This document shows, one piece after another, positions 1 to 5,792 of a DNA stretch of 6,334 bases; the first letter of the stretch is position 1; the number at the start of each line of letters is the position of its first letter. The DNA lies in assembly GCA_023264915.1 (NCBI GenBank), contig JAHFUU010000163.1, positions 1 through 6,334 on the forward strand. Direction: 5' to 3'. The notes under the pieces are model-generated. The model did no database searches. It was not told where the DNA came from and was given only the letters and a program-made list of their open reading frames with translations. Source of the DNA: Microthrixaceae bacterium. Lineage in GTDB: Bacteria; Actinomycetota; Acidimicrobiia; Acidimicrobiales; Acidimicrobilacustridaceae. A program made the position numbers and the translations under genes.

Positions 1-141
1 TCGATCCATGTCAGCGGTGGTCGCCTCGGGGACGCTCCCGATCAGGTCTTCGGTCGCCGGTGAGTGGACCTCGAGGACACCTGTGCCCGCGGGATCCACC
101 CACTTGCCCCCGATGAAGAACTTGTCAAAGGTGATCAGCAT
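1..141 (-). CDS. Aldehyde dehydrogenase, N-terminal fragment (cut by left window edge)
   Basis: Only the first 47 codons are present; the reading frame is open to the window edge. The start reads MLITFDKFFIGGKWVDPAG, followed by a segment containing EVHSPATEDLIGSVPEA. The pattern F-IGG-W-x-(7-9)-E-x-x-(S/C)PAT-x-x-x-IG-x-VP is the typical N-terminal beta-hairpin of NAD(P)-dependent aldehyde dehydrogenases (family members are about 480-500 residues). The cofactor and catalytic domains (Cys, Glu) lie outside the window, so activity cannot be judged. The ATG at 141-139 has a good ribosome binding site, AGAGGA (plus-strand 148-153), six bases upstream. The gene starts 66 bases after the stop of the acyl-CoA synthetase on the same strand and probably shares its transcript. 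By recollection the N-terminus resembles M. tuberculosis Rv0223c. Inferred role: oxidising a fatty, terpenoid or steroid side-chain aldehyde to the acid; substrate unknown. Confidence 0.85.
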   Translation of the reverse strand, partial: MLITFDKFFIGGKWVDPAGTGVLEVHSPATEDLIGSVPEATTADMDR

Positions 142-207
142 GTGTGTTCCTCTCGCATCTGTGCCGGTGTGCCCCGCGGTCTCGGGCCGCGCGCGCCGGT
201 GCCACTG

Positions 208-1839
208 TCAGTCGCGCCGGTAGGTGCCCGCCTCAGCCAGCTCCTTGGCCCAGGGGTAGTCGGGCTTGCCGCTCGGTGAGCGGACGATCTCTGCTACCAC
301 GTGCAGCTCGCGGGGCACCTTGTATGAGGCCACCAACGTGCGGCAGTGAGAGTCGAGCTCACCCAGATCTACGTCGCGTCCGTCGCGGGGCTGCACCACC
401 GCGGCAACCTTCTGTCCCCAGCGCTCGTCTGCGACACCGACCACGACGGCGTCGAAGACGTCGCTGTGGGCCTTGAGGGCTTGCTCGACCTCTTCCGGGA
501 AGACCTTCTCACCACCGGTATTGATGCATCCCGACCCCCGGCCCAGCAAGGTGATGGTGCCGTCGGCCTCGACTGTTGCGAAGTCGCCGGGCATCGCGTA
601 GCGCCTGCCGTCAGCTGCTGTGATCCAGGTCTGGGCGGTCTTGGCGGGATCCTTGTAGTAGCCGAGGGGTATGTTGCCGCCCCGGGCCACCTTGCCGATG
701 ACACCCGAGCCCGGGACGACCGGCCGCAGCTGGTCGTCGAGGACGACGGTGTCCTTGCCGGCCGTCACCGTCGGGCCACCGCCCTTCATCGCGGTGTTGC
801 CCTTGCCGACGGTGATGATCCCGTTGAACCCGCTCTCGGTGGCTCCGATCGAATCTGTGATGATCAGGTCCGGGAAGCGTTCAAGGAACCGCTCCTTGAC
901 CGTCGGCGAGAACACCGCGGCACTGGAGCTGCATGAGAGGAAGCAGGAGAGGTCCAGCTCCTCGCCGGCGGTCTCGATCTCCTCAAGCGCCTCGATCAGC
1001 GGCCGGCCCATGGCGTCGCCCACGATCAAGATCGAGTTGACCCGATGCCGGGCGATGGTTCGCCAGACCTCGGTGGGCTCGAACCTGGGTACCAGCACGT
1101 TCACGTTGCCCTGGAACAGCTGCATCATCGCCGCGACGAACGCAGCTCCGTGCATGAGTGGGGGGGTGTCCATGAAGATCAGCTGGCTCGCTGAGTCAGC
1201 GGCTCTTCGTGACTGCTCGTACTCGTCGGCGACTGGCGTGCCCGTGAAGGGATCGAGGCCTCCTGCGAGAGCGAAGAACAGATCTTCACCTCGCCACATG
1301 ACCCCTTTGGGCATCCCGGTGGTCCCGCCTGTGTAGATGATCACCTGGTCGTCGGGTGTGCGCGGCTCGAAGTCGCGCTCTTGAGATTCGAGGACCTGCG
1401 TGCACGGCACACCGTCGGCACCGGACTGGTCAGCCCCGCTCCCGTCGGGGATCATCACCAGTGCCCGCAGCTGCGGGCACTGGTCGCGCACAGCTGCGAC
1501 GCGGGGACCGTACTGCTCGCCATAGAACAGGCCCTTCAGGTCTGCGTTGTCGAACAGGTAGCGCAACTCGTCCTCTACGTACCGGTAGTTGACGTTGACC
1601 GGTACAGCGCGCATCTTGCATATGGCGATGGCCGCTTCGAGCCAGAGGATGGAGTTGAGCGCGTAGATGCCGACGTGATCGCCAGGCTGGATTCCCTGCG
1701 CGACGAGGTGGTGCGCCAGGCGGTTGGCGCTGGCTTCGACCTCGGCGAAGGTCCGCTCGTCGTCCTCACAGACCAGCGCGACGCGCGCTGGCACCGAGTC
1801 GGCGGTGTGCTCGAACAGGTCGGCGAAGTTGTACGGCAT
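208..1839 (-). CDS. fadD: Acyl-CoA synthetase (AMP-binding, FadD19-like fatty/steroid-acid CoA ligase)
   Basis: A 543-residue ANL-superfamily adenylating enzyme that activates a carboxylic acid as acyl-AMP and transfers it to CoA. The P-loop YTGGTTGMPKGVMW is at residues 169-182, the A5 segment DSIGATESG at 329-337, A7 YAMPGDF at 414-420, A8 LGRGSGCINTGGEKVFPEE at 432-450, and the A10 catalytic lysine is K525 in SPSGKPDYPW. All core motifs are intact and the length is normal. Features such as VNVNYRYVEDELRYLFDNAD, the MWRGED after the P-loop and ITDSIGATESG resemble, from memory, mycobacterial FadD19, which activates the C26 cholesterol side-chain acid. A substrate of this kind is therefore likely but unproven; a medium or long fatty acid is the alternative. 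The ATG start is supported by GGAGG (plus-strand 1849-1853) nine bases upstream. The gene has its own promoter with a KstR-like operator and is followed 66 bases later by an aldehyde dehydrogenase. It contains a perfect 28-base palindrome at 1457-1484. Confidence 0.95.
   Translation of the reverse strand: MPYNFADLFEHTADSVPARVALVCEDDERTFAEVEASANRLAHHLVAQGIQPGDHVGIYALNSILWLEAAIAICKMRAVPVNVNYRYVEDELRYLFDNADLKGLFYGEQYGPRVAAVRDQCPQLRALVMIPDGSGADQSGADGVPCTQVLESQERDFEPRTPDDQVIIYTGGTTGMPKGVMWRGEDLFFALAGGLDPFTGTPVADEYEQSRRAADSASQLIFMDTPPLMHGAAFVAAMMQLFQGNVNVLVPRFEPTEVWRTIARHRVNSILIVGDAMGRPLIEALEEIETAGEELDLSCFLSCSSSAAVFSPTVKERFLERFPDLIITDSIGATESGFNGIITVGKGNTAMKGGGPTVTAGKDTVVLDDQLRPVVPGSGVIGKVARGGNIPLGYYKDPAKTAQTWITAADGRRYAMPGDFATVEADGTITLLGRGSGCINTGGEKVFPEEVEQALKAHSDVFDAVVVGVADERWGQKVAAVVQPRDGRDVDLGELDSHCRTLVASYKVPRELHVVAEIVRSPSGKPDYPWAKELAEAGTYRRD
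1457..1484. repeat. Perfect 28-base palindrome inside the acyl-CoA synthetase gene
   Basis: The half-site ACCAGTGCCCGCAG is followed directly, without spacer, by its exact reverse complement. Symmetry stops at 1456/1485. In mRNA it would fold as a 12-pair, mostly G-C stem with an AGCU tetraloop; in DNA it could extrude as a cruciform. It encodes residues about 119-128 (DQCPQLRALV), a region that looks ordinary for the enzyme family, so the reading frame is not disturbed. Function is unknown. Confidence 0.9.
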
Positions 1840-1878
1840 GGGCGGACGCCTCCACGGAACTGGCCAGGCCTTCGGCCA

Positions 1879-1907
1879 AGTAGAACACGTTGCAGGGGTA
1901 GGGTCAA
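1879..1907 (-). promoter_or_regulatory. Predicted sigma-70-type promoter of the acyl-CoA synthetase operon
   Basis: On the minus strand, TTGACC (plus-strand 1902-1907) is followed after exactly 17 bases by TCTACT (plus-strand 1879-1884). This gives five of six matches to TTGACA and four of six to TATAAT at the preferred spacing. Transcription would begin around 1871-1873, leaving a leader of roughly 33 bases that contains the GGAGG ribosome binding site. Two palindromic sites overlap it, one on each hexamer, which suggests repression. No start-site data are available. Confidence 0.6.
1881..1894. promoter_or_regulatory. Candidate KstR-type operator
   Basis: TAGAACACGTTGCA matches all eight fixed positions of TnnAACnnGTTnnA, the published operator pattern of KstR, the TetR-family repressor of cholesterol catabolism in mycobacteria and rhodococci. 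It overlaps the -10 element of the predicted promoter and lies 42 bases upstream of the synthetase start codon, a normal place for repression. fadD19 is a member of the KstR regulon in mycobacteria, which makes the match more meaningful. The repressor gene is not in the window, and a related TetR protein could be the real ligand. Confidence 0.55.
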
Positions 1908-1918
1908 ACGAGCGTTTG
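1905..1918. promoter_or_regulatory. Palindromic operator-like site overlapping the -35 element
   Basis: CAAACGAGCGTTTG has perfect six-base arms (CAAACG/CGTTTG) around a two-base centre. It overlaps the TTGACC -35 hexamer at 1902-1907. Size and symmetry fit a TetR-family operator, distinct in sequence from the neighbouring KstR-like site, with centres 24 bases apart (a little over two helical turns). The site also lies 71 bases upstream of the small plus-strand membrane protein gene, so it could serve either direction. The cognate regulator is not identifiable here. Confidence 0.45.
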
Positions 1919-1975
1919 GGCCGGTGGGTCAGACCCGGGGGAGCGTGGGATCGGTGAGGCCTGAACCCGGCGGCG

Positions 1976-1981
1976 TAGAGT
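1976..1981 (+). promoter_or_regulatory. Possible -10 element for a leaderless small-protein transcript
   Basis: TAGAGT fits the actinobacterial TAnnnT -10 pattern and ends seven bases before the GTG at 1989. This is the spacing expected when transcription starts on the first base of the start codon. No convincing -35 is visible, which is common for such promoters. Confidence 0.35.
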
Positions 1982-1988
1982 CCGGCGT

Positions 1989-2084
1989 GTGAACGGCCTG
2001 TTGACCTTGGGTTGGATCCTGGTCTTCGCGGTGTGCCTGGGGTTGGCTCTGCGCGTCCTTTGGATCACCTACAAGCGCAAGTGA
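1989..2084 (+). CDS. Probable 31-residue single-pass membrane protein (small ORF)
   Basis: A GTG-initiated frame of 31 codons ending in TGA. After a short N-terminus (MNGLLTLG) comes a hydrophobic stretch, roughly residues 4-26 (core GWILVFAVCLGLALRV), and a basic C-terminus (YKRK), the charge pattern of a single transmembrane helix with its C-terminus in the cytoplasm. Twenty-eight of 31 codons end in G or C, with actinobacterial preferred codons such as ATC, TTC, TAC and AAG, which supports real coding. There is no good Shine-Dalgarno sequence, but TAGAGT seven bases upstream fits leaderless expression. An in-frame stop at 1962-1964 excludes a longer form; TTG at 2001 is an alternative start. 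It faces away from the acyl-CoA synthetase and converges on the WS/DGAT gene. I do not recognise the family and assign no function; a chance frame cannot be ruled out. Confidence 0.45.
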   Translation: MNGLLTLGWILVFAVCLGLALRVLWITYKRK

Positions 2085-2147
2085 CTGGTCGCCCTCGTGT
2101 GCTCGCTGGGCGCTGTTGCGTGAAGCGTCGGCGATGGGCCGCGCGAC

Positions 2148-3560
2148 TCATGCCGAGCCCACTGCCTGTCCGAGGTCGACCAGGGCGGGCTCGACCTCGG
2201 CGGCAAGATCCTGAAGGTCAGGCACCAGGTTCGCTGCGGCCATGAAGCCGAAGTCGATGTTGTCGCAGTAGGACATGACCGTGATGTTCAGGCCGACACC
2301 CTCGAGCACCTGGCCCATCGGGTAGGCGCGCTGGAGGGTCGCGCCCGCGAGGTACAGCGGGAACGGTGGGCCGGGGATGTTCGAGAACATCACGTTGATG
2401 GCGGGCCGGTGCCGGTCCGCGAGGCGGCTCGCGGTGTACAGGTCGGTGAGCCAGCTGAACAGGTTCGGATCGGCGATCTCGGCCCAGCTCTGCATGGCGT
2501 CGGGCCCGAAGAGCGCATGCTCGTCCTTGGCGGCCTGCGAGCTGCGGACAATCTCGGAAAGGCGCCTCCTGGGGTCATCGATGTCTGAGTGCAGCGAGCA
2601 GAACATCGCAGAGAAGCGGTTGTCGGACTTGCCGGTGTGCTCCTCGGTCCGGACGCTCACCGGGCACGCCGCCACCATCGCCTCGTCGGGAAGCTCGCCT
2701 CGCGAGCCAAGGTAGGAGCGCAACGCTCCGGAGGTGATCGCCATCAAGACGTCGTTGATGGTGCCGCCCGCCACCTTCCTGATCGATCTCACGTCATCGA
2801 GGGAGATGCGCGCGAACGCGACCCTCCGCCGGCTGCTTATGGAGGCGTTGAACGGTGTGTCCGGGCAGGACAGCGGTGTTCCACCCGCGACGCTGTCTGG
2901 TTCTGCGCGGTTGCGTCGGACGGCGAGGAACGACTTGGCAGTCCTGCGGAACAGCGGAACGATCTCAGCCAGACCCCGGACCCGCTCGATGGTGGCCTCG
3001 GTGAACAGGTCGACGCCAGAGGGGATCGCTTCTCCGGCGTTCTCAGCGGGGCCGCGCTGTTCGTCTGGAGATCGGTCCATGGCCCGCTCGAGGTCGAAGA
3101 AGTTGACCATCTGCTCGACACCGGCCACACCGTCGAGGGTCGAGTGGTGCAGCTTGGCCACGAGAGCGATGTTCTGCTCCGCGAGGGATTCGATGATCCA
3201 CATCTCCCACAGTGGTCGCGTGCGGTCCAGGGGCACGCTGGCGATGTGGGCTACCAGCTCAGCAAGCTCTGTCTCGCCGCCAGGCGCAGGGACGGCGGCA
3301 CGCCTCACATGGAAGTCGAGGTCGAAGTCGGGGTCGTCGACCCACAGCGGGTGGTTCAACCTGAGGGGCACCGTCACCAGTCGGCGCCGCAACGGCGGGA
3401 CCAGGTGCAGCCGGCTCTGTATGTGAGAGCGGACCCGCTCGAAGGAGTAACCACCTTCCATGCCGTCGGGATCGAGCACCGCGCACAGGGTCAAGTGCAT
3501 GTGGTTCGTGGGCGTCTCTGCATACAGGAAGAACGCGTCCATGCCCGAAAGTCGCTCCAT
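2148..3560 (-). CDS. WS/DGAT-family acyltransferase (wax ester synthase / diacylglycerol acyltransferase)
   Basis: A 470-residue protein, the usual length for this family, which esterifies acyl-CoA to diacylglycerol or fatty alcohols to make storage triacylglycerol or wax ester at the membrane/lipid-droplet surface. It opens with MERLSGMDAFFLYAETPTNH, a family hallmark. The active-site HHxxxDG motif is HHSTLDG at residues 138-144, the PLW motif is at 116-118, the ND motif is in GTINDVLMA (N269-D270), and NVMFSNIPGPP at 389-399 corresponds to the conserved C-terminal block. All key residues are intact. The ATG at 3560 was chosen over an open frame reaching 3677 because AGGAGGTGAC lies directly upstream and the family N-terminus begins here. 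It diverges from the membrane esterase across 115 bases. From memory it resembles M. tuberculosis Rv0221, which neighbours lipC. Substrate preference cannot be read from the sequence. Confidence 0.93.
   Translation of the reverse strand: MERLSGMDAFFLYAETPTNHMHLTLCAVLDPDGMEGGYSFERVRSHIQSRLHLVPPLRRRLVTVPLRLNHPLWVDDPDFDLDFHVRRAAVPAPGGETELAELVAHIASVPLDRTRPLWEMWIIESLAEQNIALVAKLHHSTLDGVAGVEQMVNFFDLERAMDRSPDEQRGPAENAGEAIPSGVDLFTEATIERVRGLAEIVPLFRRTAKSFLAVRRNRAEPDSVAGGTPLSCPDTPFNASISSRRRVAFARISLDDVRSIRKVAGGTINDVLMAITSGALRSYLGSRGELPDEAMVAACPVSVRTEEHTGKSDNRFSAMFCSLHSDIDDPRRRLSEIVRSSQAAKDEHALFGPDAMQSWAEIADPNLFSWLTDLYTASRLADRHRPAINVMFSNIPGPPFPLYLAGATLQRAYPMGQVLEGVGLNITVMSYCDNIDFGFMAAANLVPDLQDLAAEVEPALVDLGQAVGSA
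2170..2200 (-). other. Hairpin near the 3' end of the WS/DGAT gene
   Basis: Arms CCGAGGTCGA (2170-2179) and TCGACCTCGG (2191-2200) are perfect ten-base complements around an 11-base loop. The structure lies inside the coding region and ends about 20 bases before the stop codon. There is no U-tract, so it is not a classical intrinsic terminator; it could protect the transcript's 3' end or be a by-product of the coding sequence. Confidence 0.4.
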
Positions 3561-3675
3561 GTCACCTCCTGCTCGTGGCTCAGGTTGCTTCCGCGACGGT
3601 ACCGCCGCCAGCGACGGTCTGCCACGGCTCGACGGGCGTTGTGCGGACAGCGGCCTGAGCGACAACACTGGCCTC
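3561..3675. promoter_or_regulatory. Divergent intergenic region between WS/DGAT and membrane esterase
   Basis: This 115-base gap must hold the start signals of both divergent genes. Visible are the WS/DGAT ribosome binding site, a direct repeat GCGACGGT (3593-3600 and 3611-3618), and on the plus strand AACACT (3664-3669) six bases before the esterase ATG, which fits a weak ANNNT-type -10 for a leaderless transcript. I found no match to the KstR pattern here and no convincing -35 for either gene. Confidence 0.35.
3563..3570 (-). promoter_or_regulatory. Strong ribosome binding site deciding the WS/DGAT start
   Basis: On the minus strand AGGAGGTG stands two bases before the ATG at 3560, an almost complete anti-16S match. 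It fixes the start at 3560 rather than at the upstream in-frame GTG-type start at 3677, whose extra 39 residues are low-complexity and lie in the divergent gap. Confidence 0.8.
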
Positions 3676-5058
3676 ATGCGGACTGGCAGCCTCTCGTCGC
3701 GGATCTACCTGACGGTTTCGGTGAACAACGTGGCCTACACCGTCAACGCCTTCCGCCCCAGCAGGCGAAACCCGTTGCTGTTCGGGTGGAGCTTCTTCGC
3801 CTCGTGGATGACGATCGAGCTTGCGTGGGCACACCTGATCTGGCAGGTGCTGGCAACGCTCCTGTTCGGCCGGATGGGAGCGCTGAAGAGGGCTCCGGGC
3901 AAGGCTGCCCTTGGCCTGTCGGTTGCCTCGTGGTTGGGATTGGGCGTTCTCGTCAAGCAGAGCTTCGAGGCGCGCCGAGAGATCCGCGCGGCACTCGGTG
4001 AGGTGCTCGACCAGCCGGTCCCGCGCAAGAGGTTGCCCATCAAGGTGACACGCGACGTCCAGTACCACATGGTCACCACCGAGCGACGACGGGTGTTCGG
4101 ACGCCGAAGGCAGACCGTCGAGCGTGTGAAGCAGCTCGAGCTAGACGTCTACCAGCCCGTGGATCTCCCCGAACCTGGCACTCTCCGGCCGGTCGTGATG
4201 CAGATCCACGGCGGGGGTTGGATGATCGGGGACAAGCGAGAGCAGGGTCTTCCACTGCTGAAGCTGCTGGCGTCACAGGGCTGGGTCGGGTTCAACGTCA
4301 ACTACCAGCTCAGCCCAGCGGTTGCATTCCCCGAGATGCTCATAGACCTCAAGCGCGCGGTCGTGTGGATCCGCGAGCACGCCGACGAGTACCACCTCGA
4401 CCCGACCTTCATCGCGGTCACGGGTGGCTCTGCCGGTGGCCACCTCGCAGCGATGATGGCGCTGACGGCCGATGACCCCGAGTACCAGCCGGGCTTTGAA
4501 GGGGCAGACACCTCGGTCCAGGCCGCTGCACCGTTCTATGGCGTGTATGACTTCACCAACCGCAACGGAGTGTGGTTCCCGGAGGCAATCGATCATTTCA
4601 TCGGGCGCTTCGTCATCCAGCAACGGTTCTCTGAGAACCCCGAGGCCTTCGTGAAGGCGTCACCGCTTGACAGGGTGCATGCAGCTGTCCCGCCCATGTT
4701 GGTCATCCACGGTGACAAGGACACGCTCGCACCTGTCGAGGATGCCCGTGACTTCGCCCGGAGGCTGCAGGTCACCTCGACGCAACCTTCGCACTACCTC
4801 GAGCTGCACGGCGCGCAGCACGCCTTCGACTTGTTCCCCTCCATCCGCTGCAACGCTGTGATCAGCGCAGTGGACCAGTTCTTCACCCGCACATACGAGG
4901 CGCACGTGACCGCCGGTGCCGAACCCGATGCACTCGGGCTGGACAGGGGAGGCCCCTTCATCCCTGACCCTGTCGCTGGCTCGGTTCCGCCAGGGCAGCG
5001 CCGGGCCGACGCTGCTTCCGTGTCGATCTCGACAGCTTCGAGCGGGTTAGAGGTATGA
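3676..5058 (+). CDS. Membrane-anchored alpha/beta-hydrolase esterase/lipase (LipC/HSL-like)
   Basis: A 460-residue carboxylesterase of the alpha/beta-hydrolase fold. The N-terminal third carries hydrophobic segments at about residues 34-65 and 78-93, probably membrane-associated, followed by a basic linker (residues 117-150). The catalytic domain has the oxyanion-hole motif HGGGW (178-182), nucleophile S252 in GGSAGG, likely acid D349 in HGDKDTLAP and histidine H382 in GAQHAFD, so the triad looks complete. The HGGG/GxSxG arrangement is that of hormone-sensitive-lipase-like esterases; the N-terminus resembles mycobacterial LipC-type proteins. After residue 410 comes a roughly 50-residue Gly/Pro/Ala/Ser-rich tail with no recognised motif. 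The ATG at 3676 has no clear ribosome binding site; a possible -10 six bases before it suggests leaderless initiation, and GTG at 3721 (VNNVAYTVNAFRP) is a credible alternative. It overlaps the next gene by ATGA. Likely role: hydrolysing lipid or short-chain esters at the membrane. Confidence 0.9.
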   Translation: MRTGSLSSRIYLTVSVNNVAYTVNAFRPSRRNPLLFGWSFFASWMTIELAWAHLIWQVLATLLFGRMGALKRAPGKAALGLSVASWLGLGVLVKQSFEARREIRAALGEVLDQPVPRKRLPIKVTRDVQYHMVTTERRRVFGRRRQTVERVKQLELDVYQPVDLPEPGTLRPVVMQIHGGGWMIGDKREQGLPLLKLLASQGWVGFNVNYQLSPAVAFPEMLIDLKRAVVWIREHADEYHLDPTFIAVTGGSAGGHLAAMMALTADDPEYQPGFEGADTSVQAAAPFYGVYDFTNRNGVWFPEAIDHFIGRFVIQQRFSENPEAFVKASPLDRVHAAVPPMLVIHGDKDTLAPVEDARDFARRLQVTSTQPSHYLELHGAQHAFDLFPSIRCNAVISAVDQFFTRTYEAHVTAGAEPDALGLDRGGPFIPDPVAGSVPPGQRRADAASVSISTASSGLEV

Positions 5059-5753
5059 CGTGCACGATCACTGCCCATGACGGCGGAAGCTTCAGCGCGG
5101 ATCTGGTTCTGCCGGCTCGTGGCCGCGGGAGCGGGATCGTCCTGTTCCACGAGATCCTCGGTGTCAACGGTTACGTTCGGGCCGTCGCTGGTCGACTCGC
5201 GCGGCTCGGCTACGTGGTGTTGCTGCCTGACCTGTTCTGGCGCATAGATCCGGACCATCCGATCGAGCACACCGAAGCCGGGCTGGGTGAGGCGATGGCG
5301 CGGATCGGCGACTTCGACTGGGAGCAGGGCTTCCATGACGGCGACGCCGCCCTGACCTACCTCGACCGGATCGACGAGACGACAGGCTCGGTCGGGGTGA
5401 TGGGTTTCTGCATGGGAGGGCTGATCGCGTTCGGTGTTGCCGTGCAGTCCGAACCAGATGTGACCGTGTCCTACTACGGTTCCGGTGTTGCCGAGATGTG
5501 TGGCGCCGCTGCCCAGATCCATTGCCCGATCCTGTTCCACTTCGGTGACGGCGACCCGTTCATCCCGACCGAGCAGATCGCTGTCGTGCAGGAGGCATTC
5601 GCTGACCGCGACGATGCCGTGGTCGAGGTGCATGAGGGCGCCGGCCACGCGTTCGACAACGAGCACGCCGAGATGTTCCACCAGCCGGTCCCCGCGAAAG
5701 AGGCCTGGGGCCTCACCGCTGCATTCCTGCGTGCCAACCTCGATCCCGGCTGA
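5055..5753 (+). CDS. Dienelactone hydrolase family protein
   Basis: A 232-residue alpha/beta-hydrolase of the dienelactone hydrolase family, normal in length. The nucleophile is C119 in GFCMGG, the family's cysteine version of GxSxG. E33 in FHEILGVN matches the conserved glutamate that modulates the cysteine, D167 in GDGDPFIP is the likely acid and H198 in GAGHAFD the histidine, giving an intact Cys-Asp-His triad. The classical reaction is dienelactone to maleylacetate in chlorocatechol degradation, but most family members act on other lactones or esters, and no aromatic-degradation genes surround this one. Its ATG overlaps the esterase stop as ATGA, with only a weak AGAGG one base before the start, so translation probably depends on ribosomes finishing the esterase. 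The pair likely acts in one pathway, perhaps opening a lactone or ester made available by the esterase (inference). Confidence 0.92.
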   Translation: MTCTITAHDGGSFSADLVLPARGRGSGIVLFHEILGVNGYVRAVAGRLARLGYVVLLPDLFWRIDPDHPIEHTEAGLGEAMARIGDFDWEQGFHDGDAALTYLDRIDETTGSVGVMGFCMGGLIAFGVAVQSEPDVTVSYYGSGVAEMCGAAAQIHCPILFHFGDGDPFIPTEQIAVVQEAFADRDDAVVEVHEGAGHAFDNEHAEMFHQPVPAKEAWGLTAAFLRANLDPG

Positions 5754-5774
5754 CGAACCTGAGATGTGGCCTGG

Positions 5775-5792
5775 CCGGCTATCGAGAGCCGG
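5775..5792. terminator. Short hairpin between convergent genes, possible terminator
   Basis: CCGGCT (5775-5780) and AGCCGG (5787-5792) form a perfect six-pair stem with a six-base loop, placed in the 25-base convergent junction and across the stop codon of the TadG-like gene (5779-5781). No T-tract follows on either strand, so termination is only a possibility suggested by position. Confidence 0.25.

Noticed and set aside
142..207. Possible terminator or promoter between the synthetase and aldehyde dehydrogenase
   Set aside because: Only GC-rich sequence and the dehydrogenase ribosome binding site are visible; no clear stem with T-tract and no -35/-10 pair.
346..936. Plus-strand open frame (196 codons) opposite the acyl-CoA synthetase
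   Set aside because: Antisense to the conserved C-terminal motifs of the synthetase; no recognisable domain or start signals.
1381..1992. Plus-strand open frame (203 codons) over the synthetase 5' end and promoter
   Set aside because: Antisense shadow with no domain; it runs through the promoter region and would conflict with the synthetase start and the small protein.
3460..3675. Longer start for the membrane esterase (72 extra residues)
   Set aside because: The extension overlaps the WS/DGAT coding start on the other strand and has no family resemblance; ATG 3676 or GTG 3721 fit better.
3561..3677. Longer start for the WS/DGAT protein (39 extra residues)
   Set aside because: The extension is low-complexity, the start at 3560 has an almost ideal AGGAGGTG, and the family N-terminus begins at MERLSGMDAFF.
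2589..4001. Long open plus-strand frame (470 codons) opposite the WS/DGAT gene
   Set aside because: It is antisense to a gene with intact family motifs and its translation is Arg/Gly/His-rich with no recognisable domain; such shadows are common in GC-rich DNA.
4794..5681. Minus-strand open frame (295 codons) opposite the dienelactone hydrolase
   Set aside because: It covers the convincing Cys-Asp-His hydrolase and the end of the esterase, and its translation shows no family features.
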